Shown here: piece after piece, positions 57,360 to 64,000 of the stretch | Layout: every line of letters starts with the position of its first letter | Position numbering within the stretch: position 1 is the first letter of the stretch | Origin: Cymbidium sinense | Taxonomy: Eukaryota > Streptophyta > Magnoliopsida > Asparagales > Orchidaceae | Reading direction: 5' to 3' | NCBI GenBank assembly: GCA_021442155.1 | Contig: CM038216.1 | Coordinates: 153,537,009-153,601,008, forward strand | Length of the DNA stretch: 64,000 nt | Position numbers and translations under genes: made by a program | Notes under the pieces: model-generated | What the model saw: only the letters and a program-made list of their open reading frames with translations | What the model was told of the DNA's origin: nothing | Database searches by the model: none

Positions 57360-58335
57360 CCAACTTTTTGTTAGTGCTCTACTTGATGAGAAAGTTGAAG
57401 AGTTGAAAATGCTACTTTGTGAATTCAGGGATTGCTTTTCTTGGACATATTCTGATATGTCAGGCTTATCCCCTAAAGTATTAGTTCATAAATTAGTTAT
57501 CAAACCAGATGCAATGCCTATTAAGCAAGCTCCTAGAAGAATAAGATTGGAGATTGAAGAATAATTGTAAAACTAAAAGCTAATCGTAGGCTTCATTCGA
57601 GAGGAGAAGTATGTATATTGGATATTGTCCCATAGAAAGAAGAATGGCCAAATCATCTGCATTAACTTCGGATTTAAATAAGCCCAAAAGATGACTTTTC
57701 TTCTAATATCAGAACTACTAGTGGACAACACTTCCAATTATGACATGTTCTCATTTATGGATGGATCATCAGGGTACAACCAAATCAAAATAACACCTAA
57801 AGATGAAAAATATACATCATTCAGAACTCCTACCAACATATATTGCTACACGATCATGCCCTTTGGCCTGAAAAACACTAGAACTATATACCAAAGAGCC
57901 ATGACATGTATCTTTGATGAGTTGATTCATCAAAAGGTGAAATGTTATATTGACGATCTGGTGGTGAAGAGCCTAAATCGTGAAAACCACTTCAAAGATT
58001 TGAGAATCGTACTGGAGAGAATCAGAAAATATGATCTCAAGATGAATCCTCTAAAATGTGCATTTGGGGTATCCTATGAAAAATTCCTGGGGTATATTGT
58101 GCGCCACAGAGGTATTGAAATTGATCTTGCTAAAATTAAGGCAATTGTGGAGATGCCTCCAAAGAGTTTATCACATTCTTTACAAGGACAGCTCGCATTC
58201 ATCCGTTGATTCATATCAAATCTATCAGGACGTTGTCAACCATTTGCAAGGTTAATGAAGAAGGACACTCCATTCAAGTGGGACAAAGAATGTCAAGAAG
58301 CCTTCGATAGCATTAAAAGTTACTTGCTAAATCCA
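57360..58335 (+). pseudogene. Reverse transcriptase (E4), broken
   Basis: In order: EFRDCFSWTYSDMSGLSPKV and HKLVIKPDAMPIKQAPRRIR (57418-57550), a stop-ridden stretch, then 172 open codons (57691-58209) with FMDGSSGYNQIKITPKDEKY (first catalytic Asp), MPFGLKNTRTIYQRAM, the YIDD box at 57946-57957 followed by LVVKS, LERIRKYDLKMNPLKCAFGV and FLGYIVRHRGIEID. A stop at 58207 precedes FISNLSGRCQPFARLMKKDT. The catalytic residues that can be seen are intact, but at least four stops separate the blocks. Confidence 0.93.
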
Positions 58336-58740
58336 CCAATCTAGCGGCCTTTAATCACAGGAAGCCCTCATTCTATACACCGTTAAAGAGTCCTTGGAGC
58401 ATTATTGGCACAACACAATGAAGAACGAAAGAATGCTCTTTATTATATCAATCAAAGATTAATAGCAGAAATGAGATACTCTTCGATAGAGAAACCTTAG
58501 CATTAATCTTTAGTCAAAATCTTCGTCATTATATGTTATCTCACAAGATTACCTTCATCTCAAGGATCGATCCGTTGAAGTATTTGATGACAAGACCAAC
58601 ATTAACATGTAGCTTGGAAAGATGAGCAGTATTGCTTCTACAATTTGATATCATATATGTTCCACAGAAGGCAGTGAAGGGACAAGTCTTAGCAGATTTT
58701 CTTGCTGCACATCCCATCCCTGTACTCATCTCTTAATGAC
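58255..58740 (+). pseudogene. First RNase H domain (E4), broken
   Basis: DTPFKWDKECQEAFDSIKSY opens the domain. Then come VLGALLAQHNEERKNALYYI, INQRLIAEMRYSSIEKP, and after stops a shifted region where ITFISRIDPLKYLM-type residues and KGQVLADFLAAHP can be read in other frames. It removes the RNA strand after reverse transcription in a working element. There are many breaks. Confidence 0.82.
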
Positions 58741-58789
58741 GATTTGCCCGATGAACAAATTATGCTCATTCATGAAAGAGAGAAATTAT

Positions 58790-59215
58790 AAATTTGAGAA
58801 ATGTACTTTGATGGGACCTCATCAGTCAAACAAGTCAAACATCTAAATTTTCTAAGAGCAAGAGCAGGAATCAGCATCATATTCAAAACACCATAAGGAG
58901 GGATAATGAGACGATCATATAGGTTGACTGAACCAAGAACTAATAATGAAGCTGAATATGAAGCATTAGTGGCAGGTCTTGAAGAAGCTATTTTCATAGG
59001 CATTCAAAACCTGCAAATTTTTAGTGATTCTTAACTGATTATAAATCAAGTACTTGACATGTATAGAATCAACAAGCTTGAGTTAGCTTTCTATCACAAG
59101 TGAGTTCTTGAGCTTATGAAGTAGATACCAAATATCACACTAACTCGAGTCTCTTGATCCGAGAACAGTAAAGCCGGTTGTTTAGCAAAACTAGTTAGAA
59201 ATGGCAAGTATGAAC
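58790..59215 (+). pseudogene. Second, archaeal-type RNase H domain (E4), broken
   Basis: MYFDGTSSV (first Asp), RARAGISIIFKTP, a stop, then RLTEPRTNNEAEYEALVAGL (catalytic Glu in NNEAEYEAL), IGIQNLQIFSDS (second Asp, in the S-D-S motif), then a stop, LIINQVLDMYRINKLELAFY, and later AGCLAKLVRNGKYE. The visible acidic residues are intact, but at least four stops occur. The presence of two RNase H domains puts the element in the Tat branch. Confidence 0.9.
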
Positions 59216-59459
59216 GGTGATTATGTCATGATCGACATATTTACTCGATGAGTCTTAGAGCCAATAAAATATCAATCTCCAGTGAAGGGTTACCAAATCG
59301 ACGCCAGGATGTGACCTGTTGCTCCTCATACTCCTAAAATCAACAAGAAGTTGTACCAAGAAGAGCTAAGAATGACATTGCCTCGTAAAAGGAAGCCTTT
59401 GTTATAGAAGAGTCACATGATTGGAGGCAACCCTTCATCAACTACTTTAAAGAAGACAA
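59216..59459 (+). pseudogene. RNase H-integrase linker (E4)
   Basis: A stop-filled spacer with no motif recognised. It corresponds by order to 21501-21620 in E2. Confidence 0.45.
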
Positions 59460-60590
59460 ATTACCAAGTAATAAATCATGCTCAAATCGAGAAGAGAATG
59501 TTATTATGCTTTCATCAACAACACGTATATCGTAGATCCTTTGAACAAATGGCTACGATGCCTGTGTGTAGATGAAGCTAGTAAAGTGATGATTGAAGTT
59601 TTTGGACTTTGTGGTACATCACAGTCCCAAGATGGCAAAGATCAAAAGGATGGGCTATTATTAGCCATCTATGGTGAGAGACTATATTAATCACGCTAAG
59701 AAGTGTCATGAGTGTCAAGTACATGGGGATCTCATCCATCAACCTCTAAATCCATTACACCCAACAATAGCATCCTGGCTGTTTGAATGTTGGAGTATAG
59801 ATATAATTGGACCAATCGATCCACCGTCATCAGCTGGACATCTCTTTTAAAGAAGTTACTGCCAAAAGAGTGATTAACTTCTTTACACATAATGTAGTCC
59901 GATTTGGAGTGCCAATAATTTCGAATAATGCACTTTCAAAAGTGCGAAGATTTATATATTCGTCGATCAACATAAAATTGATTGGTGATACTTTTCAATA
60001 TATAATCTAAGAGCAAATAGTTTAGCGGAGGCCTTCAATAAGACATTAGTCAAGCTGCTCAAGAAGATTCTCACTAAAAATAAAAGAGAATGGTATATCA
60101 AGCTAGTAGAGGCTCTATGGGCATATAAAACCACCTACAAGATGCCGACTAATGCCACTCCCTATTCATTGGTATTTGGAACTGAAGTAGTTCTTCTATT
60201 TGAAGTTGAGTTGCCTTCACTTCGAATAGCCATCCAGTACAACCTAACTGAAGATCAAAATGCCCGTCTGAGAATGGAGGAACTCGACGTGCTTGATGAA
60301 GTTAGACTGCAAGCTCATCAAAATCTGGAAGTCTATCGAGCTAAGATGTCCAGGGTTTTTGACCATACGGTGCAGCCTCGAACATTCCAAGAAGGAGAAT
60401 TGGTCCTGTGCTGAGAAGACCAATTATCCCAAATCAAAAATTTGGTGTCAAATTTGAGCCTAACTGGGAAGACCCTTTTGTCATTAAAAAAGTGTATCAA
60501 GGAGGGGCATACCAACTTATCAACCTAAATGGTGAAAGGCCAATGCCGCCAATCAACAGTCGTTGCCTGAAAAGGTATTATACATGACAA
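59460..60590 (+). pseudogene. Integrase (E4), with core deletion and lost catalytic Asp
   Basis: The zinc region is visible in shifted frames: KIKRMGYY, NHAKKCHECQVHGDLIHQPL (CHEC pair near 59712). Then FECWSIDIIGPIDPPSSAGH has the first catalytic Asp near 59800. Directly after GH the sequence jumps to FKEVTAKRVINFF, so about 17-18 codons with the usual DYFSKWAEA segment are missing. The second Asp position reads IISNN, where SDNG is expected (Asp to Asn). LAEAFNKTLVKLLKKI (Glu near 60030) and the long open tail 60142-60414 (TNATPYSLVFGTEVVL; LRMEELDVLDEVRLQAHQNL) follow, ending near 60585. It is clearly inactive. Confidence 0.92.
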
Positions 60591-62310
60591 ATATATTCTT
60601 GAAGTACAATAGAAATCCCCCTACAAGACAGGGGGCATTTTTTTTAGTAAATCTATTTAGGTTGACATCGTGCTTCATGCCAAAATCCCTAAATAATCAT
60701 ACCCCAGATAAAAAAATTTTCCATGAAAATTTCCCTATTACACAAGGGACATTTTTAGATTTTTATATATAGATGAAATCAATGTTGTATATTAAAATCT
60801 CTTTTAGGGTACATCAATTCGAATATTGATGTATTTATGTACTTTCATCTTTAAAATTCTCCTAAATATACTTTAGAATTTCCCATGCAAGACGGGGGGA
60901 ATTTTTTAAATTTATATCAAGTTTATTTGAGTTGACATCGTATTATAAGATGAGATCCTCAAATATATCCCTATTCAGGTTGACATCGAGCTTTTACGCT
61001 GAAATCCCTGGATATATCCATAATTATTATTGTTAAGTTGCAAAGTCTTGTAGGAATAAAAAGAATATATCTCTAAGCATGAAAAGACAGCCCTAAATGT
61101 CAAGAAATTAATCTCTCAGACTTGCCAAATTCTGGATTTCAAGTCAAAAGAACTCTCAATTTTGGAAGCTCCAATCAACTGAGTTGGAGAAACATCAACC
61201 TCTACATCCTAAAGTCAGACATGGGTCCTAAAGGACTCAACAAGCCCACAAATGGTCGAGTTAATGCTCCTCAATCAACAAGCCGCAAGAAAAGGTCACA
61301 GTGAAAGAGCTCACATTCGTTAGTCTGATGATAAAACTATCAACCTACTACAGCTTAAGTCGAAGACTCGAGTAGGTTATAAAGGTCGAACTCAACAAGC
61401 CCAAATATAGCCAAGTTGCTGACGATCTTCTCACTCAACAAGCCGCAAGAAAATGCTGCAGTGAAAGAGCCGGTTCAATGATGATATGCTCAAATTCAAA
61501 CCATCGGCTTAGTGATTATAAGCAACCGTGATCCAAGAGATCTCTACTTGATCGAATCAAGGCAATCTGAGGAAACGCCAATGCCTACCTCAAATCAATC
61601 TTCATATTACCTACAATGTGATATTTCAATTTATTTTCAAATGATCTCGCTTAAAAGCAGTGATCAAAGCATATCTCCTCATCAAGTCCATCAAAGCAAA
61701 AGCATAGACGAGAAGCAATTCATAGTTCAAACAAAGTTAAAACTAAAGGAATTTCGTGGTTATTGTCATTAAAAGCATACGCGACATTAATAACTCAACA
61801 TTGACCCTACATAAGCCGGAAGGCTGGGTCATTCATATGTAACCTTCAACAAATCCGTCAAAGCAGCAAGCACAGGGTTCATGGAGTGTATACACTTCCT
61901 AACAAGTCAATAGAGACAAAATTCCTTCATCAAGTTCGTCAAGCTCAAAGTTAGGACAAAAGAAATTTCAAATGATCGAGCGATAAACCGACCGGAGTCC
62001 TTCATCAACATAAGCATCAATTCCTCCATCAAACCCAACCAAGCATGAAGCCGTCTGAGGAGGCTCAAATCGAATGACATAAAAGAAAGATATCTTCAAG
62101 AAAGCCATCAAACATATAGTAGATAGTAAGAACTCTTCTCATCGACAAGTCGATTGACAATCGTCCCATTTAGCATGTCCTCAATAAGACAAGATACTAA
62201 TGACAAATCCTGTCAAAGCTTCGTAAGTTATTTCAAATAAAGCAAAATGATCCAAGTTCTATGGCTGCCCAAAAGTCAACCGCTAACAACGTGACTCGCG
62301 AATCACATTT
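60591..62310 (+). repeat. E4 3' UTR with several short repeats
   Basis: A non-coding 1.7-kb region. A GGTTGACATCGWGCTTYAYG phrase followed by AAATCCCTRRATA recurs near 60660 and 60975, with a variant near 60935. ACAAGACAGGGGGCATTTTT has a second form near 60890. A longer unit (CTCAACAAGCCGCAAGAAAA ... GCAGTGAAAGAGC) recurs at about 61275 and 61435, about 160 bp apart. The ORFs at 61122-61304 and 61512-61772 are not supported by any domain. The region corresponds to the repeat-rich 3' UTRs of E2 and E3. Confidence 0.7.
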
Positions 62311-62320
62311 ATTAGGGGCA
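62311..62320 (+). other. Polypurine-tract-like run before E4 3' LTR
   Basis: ATTAGGGGCA directly before the 3' LTR. It matches the ATTAGGGG word before E3's 3' LTR. It is the expected plus-strand primer site, although shorter than usual. Confidence 0.6.
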
Positions 62321-63664
62321 TTTTGACCTCCATATGTGTGTCACAAGTCGAGTCAAACTCGCAAGTCAAAACGAACTTTGAAGTGACGGCGCAACGGGGA
62401 TCAAAATGCTAATGTCATCAAAATGGAAACGATCGAATAACGACCTCGTTGTTTGAATGTTGAAATTGATCAGAATATAAATATCGCAAAATTAAACGAT
62501 CAATCAATTAAGCGCTCGAGCTATCAACGACACGACATCGGAAGTCGAGGGCGACAATCCAACGACTCGCTCATGAAATTGATTGCTCGTTACCAAAACA
62601 CCAAATCTAAATCACATTTCGCACTCAATTGGACGAATCTGCGGAAAATCGAGCAAGCGAAAGACGCATTTGAGCCGAATTGACACAATTTCATCGACTC
62701 AACTAAACGCCGATCGCAAAAAAAAGATTCACGCTTATCAGAAATAATTATTCTAAATCGATATATATTGACATGTACACTTATCGTAAAACTTATATTA
62801 AAACTGATTGAATTAATTTAAAATTAATTTAAAATTCTCAAATTATCCCATTGCGAATAATCAAAAAAAAAATTGAAAATCACTCCCCTTATTTCCCTCA
62901 ACTCTCTCCTCTTTCTCTCCCACTCTTTTCTCTCTCCTGAATCTCTCCCTCACGCTCAAAAAAAAAAATCTCCCATGAAAAAGGTATCTCCCTCTGCCCT
63001 TTTCAAGATTTTTCCTCGGTTCCCCTTTATTTTTCCTGTTCCAATACTGGCCGAATCCGCCTTGTTGCGTTCCGGGTAAAGCTGCGCTCGGCTGCATCCC
63101 GTCCTGTTTCACGTGACCCGCGCTGCCGCCGGCGCACCCGCACCACCAGCCCGCCGCGGCCTGCTCCGCTTCCGCGAGCTCGCCTTCGGCCCGCTCCGTG
63201 TTCCCGCGACTCGAACTCGCGGCCCGCTTCTGCCGTTCCACCGACCCGCGTTGTCCCGCTCACACGCGCCCACCGACCCGCTTTGGCCCGAAACTGTGGC
63301 CCGTGCCGCTGAACTGACCCGTTCCAGCCCAAAAAACCGGTCCACTAGCCTATCAGCCCATAGCCCGTCCAGCCTTGAAACTAACCCGAACCGGCCTGTT
63401 CTGCGCAATCCAGCCCGTAACCTGTTTTTTTTCATCCCGTTTTTACTGCACCGCAAATTGGGTAAAAAAAATCATCGTGATTCTTTCTTCGATTTTCGAT
63501 CGCACCCTCTTAATTGCCGCTCACCGCAAATCTAAAACATCGTCAAGAAATTAATTCTTCCTTCAATTGTTGCCGCACTTACTGCATTCATCAATATCTA
63601 ACCCCGCTCCTTTGCTCATCACCGCAGAGCATATGTCGAACATGTGGAAATTTTAGAGCCCACA
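62321..63664 (+). repeat. E4 3' LTR, 1344 bp
   Basis: It starts TTTTGACCTCCATATGTGTG (TG changed to TT) and ends GAGCCCACA. It aligns with 50229-51614, including the TC-rich stretch (62880-62960) and the GC-rich block (63045-63420). It retains many CpG words that read TG or CA, or are missing, in the 5' LTR, and the reverse also happens. ORFs on both strands in the GC-rich block (62861-63535) are artefacts. Confidence 0.93.
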
Positions 63665-63669
63665 ATATT
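63665..63669. other. Target-site duplication of E4, right copy (ATATT)
   Basis: Exact copy of 50224-50228, directly after the CACA end of the 3' LTR. Confidence 0.9.
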
Positions 63670-64000
63670 TAATAGTGATTTTGTAATGCCCCAATTATCA
63701 ATACATTCTTTATCTATCATCTTTCTTATGAGTTAAAATAGTTTAAATTTCACAAAGACAAAGACTTTATTATATAAAATCTTTTATAAGTAATTTCACA
63801 TATTATATCTTAAGTTATATATGTTGTGATTCATCATATAATAGGAAGGGTTGAAAAATTATATACCTTGTGCTAAATTAATAGCATGATGAATGGATTT
63901 AAGATGAGGTAACTTTTAGGAAGTTCATCAGTTATAAGATCATTAAACACAAAAAGAGAGAAGAGACCATACTAAGTATATAAGTCTCATCAGAAACACA
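63670..64000. other. Right flank, no gene recognised
   Basis: AT-rich sequence continuing the E4 insertion site on the right. The phrase TTTTGTAATGCCCCAATTAT near 63680 is of a kind often seen in other plant LTRs, so E4 may itself lie in an older repeat. There is not enough sequence to say. Confidence 0.4.

Larger units (their letters stand above)
50229..63664 (+). mobile_element. E4: complete 13.4-kb Tat-like Ty3/gypsy element
   Basis: The structure in order is LTR (50229-51614), primer site (51621), 5' UTR, gag, PR, RT, RNH, archaeal-type RNH, INT, a 1.7-kb 3' UTR with repeats, an ATTAGGGG purine run, LTR (62321-63664) and a perfect ATATT duplication. The second RNase H and the primer-site type place it in the Tat/Ogre branch. 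Every domain is recognisable, but stops and frameshifts occur in all of them, and the integrase has a core deletion. It is the only element with both ends inside the window apart from E3. Confidence 0.95.

Noticed and set aside
1..64000. A novel defence or biosynthetic system
   Set aside because: No bacterial-type operon, no ribosome-binding-site pattern and no enzyme set. Everything recognisable is LTR retrotransposon or simple repeat.

Overview
The window is plant nuclear DNA, almost certainly from an angiosperm with a repeat-rich genome. It has no intact host gene, no tRNA or rRNA gene and no CRISPR array. It is AT-rich and filled with decayed LTR retrotransposons. The recognisable coding remnants are all Ty3/gypsy and of the Tat/Ogre-like type: order Gag-PR-RT-RNH-second (archaeal-type) RNH-INT, a primer site of the TGGnGACTCCGCTGGGGAC type, long untranslated regions full of tandem repeats, and very long LTRs. 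This lineage is known only from plants. The species cannot be named from the sequence.

Four elements can be resolved. E4 (plus strand, 50229-63664) is a structurally complete 13.4-kb element with about 1.35-kb LTRs and a perfect 5-bp target duplication (ATATT). Its genes carry many stops and frameshifts. E2 (minus strand) has a 7.6-kb 5' LTR at 31124-38753. Its PBS, a 5' UTR array, gag, PR, RT, RNH, archaeal-type RNH and the first half of integrase run down to 20994. The second half of integrase and the 3' UTR lie at 2138-1, and its 3' LTR is outside the window. E3 (plus strand, 2144-20988, 18.8 kb) is inserted inside E2's integrase gene with a CTTTT duplication. It has 5.1-5.3-kb LTRs and an 8.5-kb interior with almost no coding capacity, so it is a LARD-like non-autonomous element. 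Its LTRs are distantly related to E2's, in inverted orientation. E1 (minus strand) has a 7.4-kb LTR at 40607-47959 plus PBS, 5' UTR and a short coding start. It stops exactly where E2's LTR begins at 38753, so E2 most likely inserted into E1. The stack is therefore E3 in E2 in E1.

Layout: 1-1490 E2 3' UTR repeats; 1493-2138 INT C-terminal part; 2144-20988 E3; 20994-28980 E2 coding remnants; 28980-31123 E2 5' UTR and PBS; 31124-38753 E2 LTR; 38754-40606 E1 5' end; 40607-47959 E1 LTR; 47960-50223 unassigned flank with two weak transposon-border candidates; 50229-63664 E4; 63670-64000 flank. None of the elements can encode its own mobilisation as read here, because every polyprotein is broken.

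The most interesting points are the giant LTRs, the LARD-like element with a single protease-like relic, a 14-copy array of about 165 bp next to its 3' LTR, and a small A-rich insertion with 14-bp flanking repeats in the E1 LTR. All boundaries, spacings and difference counts were made by eye; no database search was run.
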